Notes: generated by a model from the letters alone, not told the origin. A stretch of DNA of 64,000 nucleotides from JAXLQL01 sp046331625 (GCA_046331625.1 JAXLQL010000014.1:1-64000); one strand, 5' to 3'; positions 16,784-26,270 are shown, counted from the first letter of the stretch. Program-made: numbers and translations.

Positions 16784-19535
16784 CCGCCTTCTCTTTTTCA
16801 AGTCCGACAGCTCCATACCGTTCTCCCTGCTGCGCAGGCAGGAAGAATGGGGGCTCGAGACCCTGGACCTCGTGGCACCACCTCGCCGGTTCTGGGGAGA
16901 TCAGGAGGCCCTCGAAGGCTTGGTCGAACTCGGGCTAGACGCCCGAAGGCTCCGCCAAGTCCGTCACCCATCCGAACTGCTTGCCAGCCCGCTGGGCGAC
17001 GACAATTGGCAAGCAATGTCGCGCCGCTCGGTCGGGCGTTTGCATGCATACTTTCTCGCCCTCGAAGATCCAGAGCGCCGCCTCGACATTCGCAGCGTTG
17101 AGACGCTAGCTCACCAGGTCAGCCTCGTTCGTCACATTTTGGAGAACGGCGCCCTGAAGCGGGTGCTGATCGCGGACGAGGTCGGACTCGGCAAGACCGT
17201 AGAGGCAGGCCTGATTCTGAAGGAGCTGCTGACACAGCGGCCCTCCCTTAGAGTGCTGTACTTGACACCTGCGCGCCTCGTCACCAACGTTCGCAGAGAA
17301 TTTGACCGCCTGAAACTGCCGTTTCGCCAGTGGACAGCCCTGGACAGCGACGCCAGGCTCAGCGATCCCAGGATCGTCGCCAGCATTCACAAGGCCGTAC
17401 TCGGAAGCAACTTCGAAAGACTGACGCAAGCCCAGGGTTGGGACGTACTGGTTATCGACGAGTGCCATCACATATCGGCATGGTCGCCCGAAGGGACCGA
17501 TGTGCGCCTAGCGTACAGGCTTGTCAAGAAGCTTATTGAAAACCAGCCACCGGATTCGAGAATCATTCTGATGAGCGGCACGCCTCACCAGGGCCATGCG
17601 ACACGGTTCGAGAACCTTCTTCGGCTACTTCAAGCAAAACAGGAATCACAGGCTAATCTCGCCGGCCGCGTGATCTATCGCACCAAGGACGACATTCAAG
17701 ACTGGGAGGGAAACCCCGTCTTTCCGCCCCGCCAAGTCAACGAACCGCTCATAGTCGACCTCGGGCCAGACCATCGTAAATGGCTCAAAAATATTTACGA
17801 GTTCTACTGCCCGCCAAAATTGGTCTCTGGCCAAGATGAAAACTGGCACCGGGCGGCCGGGTGGCGCTGCGCTCAGGCGATGCAATGGGCCACTTCGAGC
17901 CCCCTCGCAGGCCTCGGCTACCTAGTACGCCAGGCGATCCGTGCCCGCTGGGGTACGGACAACGTCGTTCTGCGTTCGGCACTCGCCGCGCTTAGGCCCT
18001 ATCGTCTCGGACCCGAGGACGAGGCGATCGACGTGCTTCATGCCCGTATCGCAAGAGAGGTTGACCGGCAAGAGAGGTCTGGAGACTTGGAGGATATAGA
18101 GAACTCTCTCCCAGGCCACACTTTCGGCTCGGAATCTCGTCGGGGCCTCGAGCGCCTGCTTGAAGAGGGCGTGGCGTTACTGCGTGCTGCTGGAGATGAG
18201 AAGCTAGAGCGTATTTACGAATTGCTGTTGAAGCCGTTCGGGGGAGAGAAGGCTGTCCTGTTCGCACAACCGATCGAGACGGTCACTGCGGTTGCCCGGT
18301 TCCTCGAACGCCGCATGGGCCGTCGCCCAGCGTTGATCCTCGGCGGTCAGACCGATGAGGACCGGTCTCGGGAAGTGGAGGCGTTCCGGAGGCACGACGG
18401 CCCGAAGTATCTCGTATCTTCCAGAGCCGGCGGCGAAGGCATCAATCTCCAAGTGGCGCGCCGCCTCGTCCACCTTGATGTGCCGTGGAATCCAATGGAC
18501 ATGGAGCAGCGCGTTGGCCGTGTTCACCGCTTCGGCTCTCGCGACACGGTCATCGTCGACACGGTGGTTGTGAAGGACAGCCGCGAATGGGACGCTTACA
18601 GAGTGGCGCGCGAGAAATTGAAGTTAATCGCTTCTGCCCTTGTGGAGCCGGAGCGCATCGAGTCCGTTTTCTCACGTGTCATGTGCCTTATGTCCCAAGA
18701 TGACCTTACAACTGTGATGATCAGTGGCTTCGGCTCCCCCTTGAACAACTCCGATCAGGCGAGGCTCGCCGAACTCGTACAACAAGGTTTCCAGCAATGG
18801 AAGGACTTTCACGAGAAGTACGGCAAACAACAGACGACTATTCGCCTCCAGAACCCTGGCCTCGCCAACTGGGAGGACCTCGCGTTTTTCATGGAGGAGA
18901 TCGGCGGATCGCGCAGAGTCCCTGGGTATAAGCGGCAGCGCTTCGCACGGACTGGTGCCCAGGTCCACTCGCAACAGGATGAAGCAATAGTGCTTCGGCT
19001 GGCCGGGGGGGCACCGCATGTCTGCGCAGACTACGGAGAGTCTCTCGTCTACGCTCCCGACGGCGCTGTCGTGCCCAAGTTGGGAACGAACCTACCTGAA
19101 GTCGCTGAGGCGCTACGCAAGGCGGCCTTCCCGTCTCAGCCCACCGGAGCAGCAATCCTGCGCTGGCCTTCGGGCGTTGCCTTACCCCGCGGCGCAGAGG
19201 AGCTTCCTTTCGCGTTACTGGCTTTCGCAAAGCAGACTATCCAACCGGACGGGTTGGCCGGATGGGCAGAGCGTAAGGCGACCCTTCACGTATTCGTCGC
19301 ACGGCTGGGTGGCGTTCAGGAACTGTCTGGGGTCGATAAGGCTGATCTGATTCGTCAAACTCTTCGCACAGTGGTAAGGAAGACACAACCGCCAGAACTC
19401 ACTCCGTTGTCGGAGCACTTGCGAGAAGTCGAAGCGAAGTTGGCCTACCAACTGAGAAAGCCAACTGAAGACGAGGTGGCGAGCCAGATTCGCCACTCAG
19501 TGACTCCCCTTTTTGCTGGGATCTTCACGGATTAA
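16776..19535 (+). CDS. SNF2/HepA-type helicase, second gene of the dynamin operon
   Basis: 919 residues of a superfamily 2 ATPase. Walker A LIADEVGLGKTVEAGLIL at about 131-148; Walker B VLVIDECHHISAW (DECH) at about 225; motif III MSGTPHQGHATRFENLLRL at about 265; C-lobe LVSSRAGGEGINLQ at about 546; motif VI MEQRVGRVHRFGSRDTVIV at about 576. The GVHRFG-type wording matches HepA/RapA and DISARM DrmD-like proteins rather than chromatin remodellers. Residues 600-919 contain no motif I recognise. It starts inside the dynamin gene (8-bp overlap), so the two are co-translated, and its end is 5 bp from the convergent sulfatase. Likely DNA translocase partner of the GTPase. Confidence 0.9.
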   Translation: MSDRLLFFKSDSSIPFSLLRRQEEWGLETLDLVAPPRRFWGDQEALEGLVELGLDARRLRQVRHPSELLASPLGDDNWQAMSRRSVGRLHAYFLALEDPERRLDIRSVETLAHQVSLVRHILENGALKRVLIADEVGLGKTVEAGLILKELLTQRPSLRVLYLTPARLVTNVRREFDRLKLPFRQWTALDSDARLSDPRIVASIHKAVLGSNFERLTQAQGWDVLVIDECHHISAWSPEGTDVRLAYRLVKKLIENQPPDSRIILMSGTPHQGHATRFENLLRLLQAKQESQANLAGRVIYRTKDDIQDWEGNPVFPPRQVNEPLIVDLGPDHRKWLKNIYEFYCPPKLVSGQDENWHRAAGWRCAQAMQWATSSPLAGLGYLVRQAIRARWGTDNVVLRSALAALRPYRLGPEDEAIDVLHARIAREVDRQERSGDLEDIENSLPGHTFGSESRRGLERLLEEGVALLRAAGDEKLERIYELLLKPFGGEKAVLFAQPIETVTAVARFLERRMGRRPALILGGQTDEDRSREVEAFRRHDGPKYLVSSRAGGEGINLQVARRLVHLDVPWNPMDMEQRVGRVHRFGSRDTVIVDTVVVKDSREWDAYRVAREKLKLIASALVEPERIESVFSRVMCLMSQDDLTTVMISGFGSPLNNSDQARLAELVQQGFQQWKDFHEKYGKQQTTIRLQNPGLANWEDLAFFMEEIGGSRRVPGYKRQRFARTGAQVHSQQDEAIVLRLAGGAPHVCADYGESLVYAPDGAVVPKLGTNLPEVAEALRKAAFPSQPTGAAILRWPSGVALPRGAEELPFALLAFAKQTIQPDGLAGWAERKATLHVFVARLGGVQELSGVDKADLIRQTLRTVVRKTQPPELTPLSEHLREVEAKLAYQLRKPTEDEVASQIRHSVTPLFAGIFTD

Positions 19536-19539
19536 AAAG

Positions 19540-21039
19540 TTACCGTGCCGCGTCCCGCGGACGCGCGTAGAACTCGAGCGCTTCCTCACGAGAAGCGTTG
19601 CCGGGCTCGGTGGCAGCGTTGGGATCCGTCGACCGGTAGCGAGCAAGAATCAGGTCCTGCATCTGCTTCACCACCGCCGGATTCTTGGCGGCGATGTCGG
19701 TGAACTCGCCCGGATCGGCCTTGCGATCGTAGAGCCGCTGGTAGCGGCCCGGAGTCGGATTGTCGATCAGGTAGCCATCGGTGCGCTTGCGTTTGCCGGA
19801 ACAGAAGATGTACTTCCAGCGTTCCGTGCGCACGAAGATCTCTTCGTTTTCGAGATACTGCGAGACGATGTGGTCGCGCGGTTTCGAAACACGCTTGCCA
19901 TCGAGGTACGGCTTCAGTGACTGGCCGTGCTGGATGGGGAGCTTGTCGAGCGACATCAACTCGGTGATCGTCGCGGGCACGTCGATGTGCTCGGTCATGT
20001 CGGTCACCTTCGCACCGGCGCGCACGTGTCCGGGCCAGCGCATGATGAGCGGAACGTGCAGTGCCGGATCGTAGCCGCAGTGCTTCTCGAAGCGGCCGTG
20101 TTGGCCGAGCGAGTAACCGTGGTCGGCGTGGTAGACGACGCAGGTGTTCTCGGCGAGGCCGAGCGATTCGAGTTTGTCAAGCACCGTGCCGATGTTGCGG
20201 TCGAGATAATTGGCGGACGTGTAGTAGGCGGCGATGATGCCTTGTTTTTCCTCGGGCGAGAGGTCGCGAAAGATGATCGGGATTTGCCAGGCGTCTTCCG
20301 GACCTATGCGCGGCACTTCGAACTTCGAGGGATCGAAGCGGCTGGCCCACTCGACGGGGAAGTCGAACGGTGAGTGCGGCTCCTGGAAGCTGACCCAGAG
20401 GGCGAACTGCTTGTCCTTGTTCTCGTCGAGGTAGCGGCATGCTTGCGAGGCGAGGTAGGTGCCCTTCATGTCGGCGTCATAGCGGGCGAAGGGGAGCTTC
20501 TCGGCATTGAGCCAGATGCGCGCCGGATCGCGGAACGGCCGCCACTGAGGCTTGGCGTGCACATCGGCGGCGAGCGGCTTGCCCGAAAGCGCCGACCATT
20601 CCTTCTGCAGCGCGTCTTCGAGCATCACATAGTCGAAGCCGTGGATGCCGTGCCGCGAAGGCTTGTTGAGATGCATCTTGCCCATCACCGCCGTGCGATA
20701 GCCGGACTTCTGGAATTGCTTGGCGACCGTGGGCTTGTCTTCGGCGAGGGGCGTGGTGAGCACGGTGACGCCGGCACTCGCGGGCATTTGTCCGGTGAGG
20801 AATGACTGGCGCGATGGAGTACACACCGGCGAGTTGCAGAAGTGGCGCGTGAAGTGCGTGCCTTGCGAGGCCAGACGGTCGAGGTTCGGCGTCTTGGCAA
20901 TGGTGTTTCCGGCCGCGCCCAGCACGTATCCGGCGTGATCGTCGGCGAGGATATAGAGGAAGTTCGGCTTGTTCGGAGCGCGGCGCTGCAGGAACGCGGG
21001 CGCGGCGGCGATGGCGGGGATTGCTGTGCGTCGATTCAT
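19540..21039 (-). CDS. Sulfatase (type I, formylglycine)
   Basis: Hydrolyses a sulfate ester, exported by the Sec or Tat route. 499 residues; N-terminus MNRRTAIPAIAAAPAFLQRR, then NFLYILADDHAGYVLG with the metal-binding DD. The maturation motif CTPSRQSFLTG carries the Cys that becomes formylglycine (C-x-P-x-R). Later metal and substrate residues include VMGKMHLNKPSRHG and YHADHGYSLGQHGRFEKH. The C-terminus ends in a typical ADPGEFTDIAAKNPA region. ATG 21039 overlaps the stop of the GNAT gene as ATGA. The substrate cannot be told from sequence; choline, carbohydrate or phenolic sulfates are possible. Confidence 0.92.
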   Translation of the reverse strand: MNRRTAIPAIAAAPAFLQRRAPNKPNFLYILADDHAGYVLGAAGNTIAKTPNLDRLASQGTHFTRHFCNSPVCTPSRQSFLTGQMPASAGVTVLTTPLAEDKPTVAKQFQKSGYRTAVMGKMHLNKPSRHGIHGFDYVMLEDALQKEWSALSGKPLAADVHAKPQWRPFRDPARIWLNAEKLPFARYDADMKGTYLASQACRYLDENKDKQFALWVSFQEPHSPFDFPVEWASRFDPSKFEVPRIGPEDAWQIPIIFRDLSPEEKQGIIAAYYTSANYLDRNIGTVLDKLESLGLAENTCVVYHADHGYSLGQHGRFEKHCGYDPALHVPLIMRWPGHVRAGAKVTDMTEHIDVPATITELMSLDKLPIQHGQSLKPYLDGKRVSKPRDHIVSQYLENEEIFVRTERWKYIFCSGKRKRTDGYLIDNPTPGRYQRLYDRKADPGEFTDIAAKNPAVVKQMQDLILARYRSTDPNAATEPGNASREEALEFYARPRDAAR

Positions 21040-21794
21040 TTGCGTTTGGCCCTCTTTTCAGCCAGGCCTTCATAATACTCGCAGTGCACGACGAATCCCA
21101 ACCGCTCATATAATCGCCGCGCCACGAGGTTCGATTGCTTGACGTTGAGCGCGATTGCCCCGATACCCATCGAGCACAGTGTCAACACCACGCCGCCAGT
21201 CACCTTCCTGCCGTATCCGCGCCCCCGGCGATCGCGCCTGGTGTACACGTTGCCGATCGCCGCCACTCTTTCCAAGCCTGAAACCACGTGCGTGCCTGCA
21301 ACCGCGACCAGTTCTCCATTCTCCCGGATGCCGCGGAATACCCCGCGATCGAGCATTTCCGGAAAGAAGAAGTCAGGACTCTCGCCGGCCGCGGCGCCAT
21401 CACGGTAGAGTTGCTCCACGTCTTCGAGATCCAGATCACTCAACTCCAGCGTGGGACCGGTGCCCATTACCGGCTCTTCGAGCCGCATTCGCCACATTGG
21501 AATCAGCCGTTTGATCCGGTAGTGCTTCTCAACCGCGCCAAGCAGGTGTACCGGGATCTGAAGGTAGACGCGCGGGGTCGTGATTTGGCTGAGGAGTTCG
21601 GCGAACGGCTCGGGTTCGCCGATGCCGAACAGGATCGGAGGATCGGGCGCCTGGTATATCAGCGCGAGAGTAGAGGGCTCCGAGACGAACCACTGGCAGT
21701 GGCGGAACAAGCGCTGGTCGAGGTCGGCGAGGGCGTAGACGGACCAGTTGCGGTCTGCGGAGAGGATGGCGCGGAGTTGGTCAATAGTCACCAC
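21036..21794 (-). CDS. GNAT-family N-acetyltransferase
   Basis: About 253 residues. The acetyl-CoA fold is in the C-terminal half: LVAVAGTHVVSGLERVAAIG, the pyrophosphate-binding loop RRDRRGRGYGRKVTGGVV and IALNVKQSNLVARRLYERLG, which are motifs A and B. The N-terminal half (AILSADRNWSVYALADLDQR) resembles a second, degenerate GNAT domain. GTG 21794 is preceded by GAGGAG 8 nt upstream; an ATG at 21896 is open but would add codons derived from an intergenic repeat. Translationally coupled to the sulfatase. Acceptor unknown. Confidence 0.85.
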   Translation of the reverse strand: MVTIDQLRAILSADRNWSVYALADLDQRLFRHCQWFVSEPSTLALIYQAPDPPILFGIGEPEPFAELLSQITTPRVYLQIPVHLLGAVEKHYRIKRLIPMWRMRLEEPVMGTGPTLELSDLDLEDVEQLYRDGAAAGESPDFFFPEMLDRGVFRGIRENGELVAVAGTHVVSGLERVAAIGNVYTRRDRRGRGYGRKVTGGVVLTLCSMGIGAIALNVKQSNLVARRLYERLGFVVHCEYYEGLAEKRAKRK

Positions 21795-21854
21795 AAGAGT
21801 TACTCCTCGAGGCTGGGGACGGGCGGGTTCTGGTGGATATTGGTGCGCGCTTCG

Positions 21855-21897
21855 GCAGCGGGACTGAAGTCCCGCGCAGGCTGAAGCCTGCCCCACA
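21855..21897. repeat. Double-hairpin intergenic repeat, copy 1
   Basis: About 43 bp: GCAGCGGGACTGAAGTCCCG followed by CGCAGGCTGAAGCCTGCCCC and ACA. It contains two adjacent palindromes, CGGGACT-GA-AGTCCCG and GCAGGCT-GA-AGCCTGC, each able to fold as a short hairpin. Other copies are at 22008, 23431, 31371, 35043 and 41938. Confidence 0.9.
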
Positions 21898-22007
21898 CAC
21901 CGGGTCCAGAATCTTCACGGCCGGCGAAGCAACTGAAGGATAGTAGTACATGGCGGAGCCGCAATCCGGAGAGACCGAGCATCCGTCGAGTGCTGGTGCC
22001 CGCATCG

Positions 22008-22051
22008 GAAGCGGGACTGAAGTCCCGCGCTGGCTGAAGCCCGCGCTACAT
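22008..22051. repeat. Double-hairpin intergenic repeat, copy 2
   Basis: Diverged copy: first hairpin CGGGACTGAAGTCCCG intact, second changed to CTGGCTGAAGCCCG. Same orientation as copy 1, 153 bp away, between the GNAT and DUF1501 genes. Confidence 0.85.
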
Positions 22052-22055
22052 ACGA

Positions 22056-23483
22056 TCATGCGAGTAGCTCGCGGATGACTTCGCCGCCGGTTTGCGAGAG
22101 TTGCTTCTCGCGTCCGGCGTGCAGGAAGCGGAGTTTGTTGTCGTCGAGGCCAAGTAAGTGGAGTAGCGTCACGTGGAAATCGCGGAGCGGATGGACCGCC
22201 TCAACCGCCTTGAGCCCGACATCATCTGTCGCGCCGACTACCGCGCCCGCCTTCACACCGCCGCCCGCGAGCCAGCAGGCCATCGCCGTTGCGTTGTGAT
22301 CGCGACCCCAGACCTCGCCGCCGCGGCGGATGCCGTTGTCGGGCGAGCGTCCGAACTCGCCGCACCAGACGACGAGCGTTTCGTCGAGCAGCCCGGTGCG
22401 AGCGAGGTCCGAGATGAGCGCCGCGATCGGTTTGTCGATGGCGCGAATGCGCGCGCCGTGGGCTTTGTCGATGTAGTCGTGCGAGTCCCAACCCATGGCG
22501 ACCACCTGCACGAATCGCACGCCGGCTTGGACGCACCTGCGCGCAAGGAGACAGCGGCGTCCGAACGCGTCGGCGTCTTTGTTTGCGCCGCCGATGCCGT
22601 ACATCTCGAGCGTCCGCGGAGATTCCTTCGAGATATCGAGCACGCCCGGTATCTCTGATTGCATGCGGAAGGCGAGTTCGTAGCTCTCGATTCGAGCCGT
22701 GAGTTCGTCGTGGGTGGGATGCTGGTCTCGGTGGCGGCGGTTGAGGTCGCCGAGGAAATCGAGATTGGCGCGTTGGCGCTCGGGCGTCATTCCCGCGGGC
22801 GGTGCCATGTCGAGAATCGGCGAACCCTCGGCGCGTAACGGCGTGCCCTGGAATTGCGCGGGCAAGTATCCACTGCCCCAGTTGGCGGAACCGCCTTGCG
22901 GATAAGCCGTGTCGGGTAGCACGAGAAACGAAGGAAGGTTGCGGTTGCCGGTGCCGAGTCCGTACCCGACCCATGCGCCGATGGCGGGGTCGCCGCCGAA
23001 CTGGTTGCCGGTGTTGAGGTGATAGAGCGCCGTGGGGTGGTTGACGCTTTCGGCGTGGAGTCCGCGGTAGAAGCAGATGCGATCGGCGACGGTGGCGAAG
23101 TTCTCGAAGAGCGCGTTCATCTCGACGCCGGACTTGCCGGCTCGGCGGAACTCGAACGGACTGCGCACGTAGTAGCGCTCGCCGGTGTTCATGTTGGCCT
23201 CGAAACGCGTGCGCTCCTTCTGGAACTTGGTCATGTGGAGTTGCGCGAGCTTGGGCTTGGGGTCGAAGGTGTCGATGTGACTGGGTCCGCCTTCCATGAG
23301 GAGGAAGATGCAGTGTTTGGCTTTGGCGGGATGATGGGGTCCGCGAGTGCCTGCGGCGCGGGCTTGGTCTTCGGAGAGGAGGGCGGTTAGGGCAATGGGT
23401 CCGAGGCCAATGGAACTTAGTAAGAAGCGGCGGCGGGACTGAAGTCCAGCGCAGGCTGAAGCCTGCCCCACATTAGTAGACAT
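22056..23483 (-). CDS. DUF1501 protein, Tat-exported
   Basis: 475 residues. Twin-arginine signal RRRFLLSSIGLGPIALTAL, then the DUF1501 alkaline-phosphatase-like core: KAKHCIFLLMEGGPSHIDTFD with the metal-binding Asp, SVNHPTALYHLNTG, VVAMGWDSHDYIDKAHG and LVVWCGEFGRSPDN (metal-binding residues of the sulfatase/phosphatase superfamily). Nearly always found with PSD1-type proteins, as here. The first residues, GQASACAGLQSR, are encoded by a copy of the intergenic repeat at 23431-23473, which supplies part of the region before the twin arginines. The start ATG 23483 lies inside the last codons of the PSD1 gene. Substrate unknown. Confidence 0.9.
   Translation of the reverse strand: MSTNVGQASACAGLQSRRRFLLSSIGLGPIALTALLSEDQARAAGTRGPHHPAKAKHCIFLLMEGGPSHIDTFDPKPKLAQLHMTKFQKERTRFEANMNTGERYYVRSPFEFRRAGKSGVEMNALFENFATVADRICFYRGLHAESVNHPTALYHLNTGNQFGGDPAIGAWVGYGLGTGNRNLPSFLVLPDTAYPQGGSANWGSGYLPAQFQGTPLRAEGSPILDMAPPAGMTPERQRANLDFLGDLNRRHRDQHPTHDELTARIESYELAFRMQSEIPGVLDISKESPRTLEMYGIGGANKDADAFGRRCLLARRCVQAGVRFVQVVAMGWDSHDYIDKAHGARIRAIDKPIAALISDLARTGLLDETLVVWCGEFGRSPDNGIRRGGEVWGRDHNATAMACWLAGGGVKAGAVVGATDDVGLKAVEAVHPLRDFHVTLLHLLGLDDNKLRFLHAGREKQLSQTGGEVIRELLA
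23431..23473. repeat. Double-hairpin repeat, copy 3, inside a coding start
   Basis: CGGCGGGACTGAAGTCCAGC followed by GCAGGCTGAAGCCTGCCCCA and CAT. It is translated on the minus strand as part of the N-terminus of the DUF1501 protein (VGQASACAGLQSR) and directly precedes the RRRFL Tat motif. Confidence 0.9.
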
Positions 23484-25989
23484 AGATGAACTCGTTGGAG
23501 TTGAGAAGGGCCAGAGCGAAGTCGGCGAGTGCGCGCGTGGCGGGCGGCACGCCGGAAGGATGGAGATTGGCTTCGTAGGGAACCGGATCCTCTTGCTGCG
23601 TGAAACGGAAGGTCTCGCCGGTGAGTTCGCTGGTCATGCTGTGGACCAAAGGCTTCGCCGCGCTCTTGGCTGGTGGGGGAGTCGCCTCGTGAAATTTCGT
23701 CATCTTGGCAATGTGAACCTTCGCCGCGGCCACCTCATCCGTGCCCGGCGTCCGCGAGTAAGCGAGCTCGAACGCGCGGCGAATGCGCGCGTCGAGTGTG
23801 GGCGCATTCTTCTCGATACGCGCAGCGAAGGCGAGCGCCATGTCGTTCGCGAACTGGCTGTTCAGCAGCGTGAAGGCTTGCGTCGGAACGGTGGTGGCGT
23901 CGCGCCGGTCACAGGAGAGATCCATCGATGCGCCATTGAAGACGTCAATCATCGGGTCGACGAGACTGCGCTGCTGGAACATATAGATGGTGCGCCGGTT
24001 GCGATCACGCTTTAGGGCAGAAGCATGATAGGCGGGCGCGAGCGAGCCCATGCGGTGCAAAGGCTGCCGAGCGACATCCTCATTGATCTGGGGATATGAG
24101 GGCGGCCCGCCGGCTTCGGGCGAGAGCTCTCCGCTCACCGCGAGAACGGCGTCGCGCAGCGCCTCGGCGTCGAGCCGCCTGGGCGACACCTCGGACGAGC
24201 GATACGCGTGAGAAAGCAGAATGATCCGGTGGAGATTCTTCACGCTCCAGCCGCCCTCGATGAACTTCGCCGCGAGCCAATCGAGCAACTCGGGGTCAGT
24301 GGGCTTCTTGCCCATTTTTCCGAAGTTATTGGCATCGGCGGCCAAGCCGGTTCCGAAATGCTGCTGCCAGATGCGATTCGCCATCACGCGCGCGGGGAGC
24401 GGATTGCGCGGATCGGCGATCCAGTTCGCGAGCGCGGCGCGGCGGCCTTCAGTGGACTCTGGAATCTCGGGGGCGGGGAAGCCGGAATAACGCTCGACGA
24501 GCGAGAGCACACCCGGAGTCACTCGTTCGCCGGGCGACTGCACGTTTCCGTTGGTGAGCACGTGGACGGCGGCGGGCTTGTATTCGGCGCGCTTAGGATA
24601 CTTCAAATTGCCACCGCCATCGGTTGCGCCATCCAGCGGACCGCTCGACACGACGAAGGCCTTGGGCTCGAACCGATCGAGCGAGTCCTTGTAGGTCTGC
24701 ATGTGCTTCTGGTAGAGCTTGAAGACCTCGAAGTCCTCGGGGCCCACGCCTTCCTTGTCGCGGATCGCCTTTTGCATCACGTCTTTCGGCACATCCTCGA
24801 TGCGTGTGACGCCGCGTTGCTTCATGACGTGGCGGCGAACCTGCTCGTCGACGCCATCGAGTCCGGCTTGCGTTTTGGCGGCGACGGCGCGCATGGCGGC
24901 GAGTCCTTCGGCAATGCGCGAAGTGTTCTCCGCGGCGAGGAACGGCACCGGCGCGCGCGCGAATTCAGTGCTGGCGAAGGTGGCCTGAACGCGGTAGTAA
25001 TCGCGGGTGGGGATCGGGTCGAACTTATGGTCATGGCAGCGGGCGCAGCCGAGAGTAAGCCCGAGAAATGTTACGCCGGCTGAATTCGTAACATCGTCGA
25101 GAAACATTTGCCGAGTGACGGCTTCCACGGACATGCCAGTGTGCTCCCACGGGCCCATGCGCAGAAATCCGGTAGCGATGAGGGACTCGGCATCGCCGGG
25201 GAAGATCTCGTCGCCGGCAATCTGTTCGCGAACGAAGCGATCGTAAGGCTTGTCAGTGTTGAAGGCGCGGATGACGTAGTCGCGATAGCGCCAGGCGTTG
25301 GGGCGCTCGAAATCGTTGGAGTAACCGGACGAATCGGCATAACGGGCGACGTCGAGCCAGAGGCGGGCTTGGCGTTCACCGTAGCGGGGCGAGGCGAGGA
25401 GGCGGTCGACGAGATTGCGCCAGGCATCGGGGGAGCGGTCATTCTCGAATGCGGCTACCTCGGCGGGCGTGGGTGGGAGTCCGGTGAGGTCGAAGGTGAG
25501 GCGGCGGACAAGCGTCCGGCGATCGGCTTCGGGTGCGGGTGCGTTGCGGAAAGCGTCGATGGCGGTGGCGCGAAATTCGCGGCGAAGGGGGCGGAAGGCC
25601 CAGAGATCGGCTTCCTTATAAGAGGACCACTTGTCTTGCGGGGCGGGCGCGGCGGACCATTCGGCGCCAGAGTCGATCCACTGTCGAAAAGTGTCGATTT
25701 CGGCGGGCTGGAGGCGCTTGTCGCCGGGCGGCATCTTCAACGCGCCTTTGGCTTCGATGGCTTGGAAAAGCAGGCTGGCGGCGGCGTTGCCGGGGACGAG
25801 GGCGGGTCCGCGAGTGCCGCCGCGGAGGGTGGAGTCGCGAGTGCGGAGGTCGAGTTGGGAGAGGGTTTGCGCGACGCCGTGGCAGCCGAGGCAGTCGCGG
25901 CGGAGAATGGGTTCGATTTGTTCGCGGAACAGGTCGGCAGCCGCGGCGGTGGTGAGGGCGGAGAGGAGCAGAAGGACGGCGCGCGGCAT
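23473..25989 (-). CDS. PSD1/DUF1549-DUF1553 protein with cytochrome c domain
   Basis: About 838 residues, exported (MPRAVLLLLSALTTAAAADLF). The planctomycete-type cytochrome c domain follows, with CLGCHG as its single heme motif, then RTRDSTLRGGTRGPALVPG and KMPPGDKRLQPAEIDTFRQW. DUF1549 begins around RRLTFDLTGLPPTPAEVAAF and contains RYGERQARLWLDVARYADS; DUF1553 includes RVMANRIWQQHFGTGLA and TVPTQAFTLLNSQFANDM. The frame is open to 26172, but only ATG 25989 begins with a signal peptide. Pairs with DUF1501, overlapping it by 11 bp. Such proteins are thought to act in periplasmic polymer or carbohydrate breakdown; the reaction is not established. Confidence 0.9.
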   Translation of the reverse strand: MPRAVLLLLSALTTAAAADLFREQIEPILRRDCLGCHGVAQTLSQLDLRTRDSTLRGGTRGPALVPGNAAASLLFQAIEAKGALKMPPGDKRLQPAEIDTFRQWIDSGAEWSAAPAPQDKWSSYKEADLWAFRPLRREFRATAIDAFRNAPAPEADRRTLVRRLTFDLTGLPPTPAEVAAFENDRSPDAWRNLVDRLLASPRYGERQARLWLDVARYADSSGYSNDFERPNAWRYRDYVIRAFNTDKPYDRFVREQIAGDEIFPGDAESLIATGFLRMGPWEHTGMSVEAVTRQMFLDDVTNSAGVTFLGLTLGCARCHDHKFDPIPTRDYYRVQATFASTEFARAPVPFLAAENTSRIAEGLAAMRAVAAKTQAGLDGVDEQVRRHVMKQRGVTRIEDVPKDVMQKAIRDKEGVGPEDFEVFKLYQKHMQTYKDSLDRFEPKAFVVSSGPLDGATDGGGNLKYPKRAEYKPAAVHVLTNGNVQSPGERVTPGVLSLVERYSGFPAPEIPESTEGRRAALANWIADPRNPLPARVMANRIWQQHFGTGLAADANNFGKMGKKPTDPELLDWLAAKFIEGGWSVKNLHRIILLSHAYRSSEVSPRRLDAEALRDAVLAVSGELSPEAGGPPSYPQINEDVARQPLHRMGSLAPAYHASALKRDRNRRTIYMFQQRSLVDPMIDVFNGASMDLSCDRRDATTVPTQAFTLLNSQFANDMALAFAARIEKNAPTLDARIRRAFELAYSRTPGTDEVAAAKVHIAKMTKFHEATPPPAKSAAKPLVHSMTSELTGETFRFTQQEDPVPYEANLHPSGVPPATRALADFALALLNSNEFIYVY

Positions 25990-26270
25990 CGAACTACATA
26001 TATCAAGTTGCGGGCTGGCTTCGTTTTTGCCGCTCGCGGGTTTGGTGCGGATCGTGGTGGAGCGACGTTGCGGTGCCATCGGTCCCAGGGTAGCGGTGTG
26101 GGCGGCGGCGCTCGCAAAATCGATCCGTGTATGCGTATGAAGGGGAAGGGCGATAGGAGATTTTCGATGCACGAACTAGCGCCCGAGGTTTGATGGGCGA
26201 TTCGAGTGCTAGCGGACCGCGCCGGGCGGAGCCCGCCCTGCCTTGGCTAGATCGCATATGATGTTGTCGC

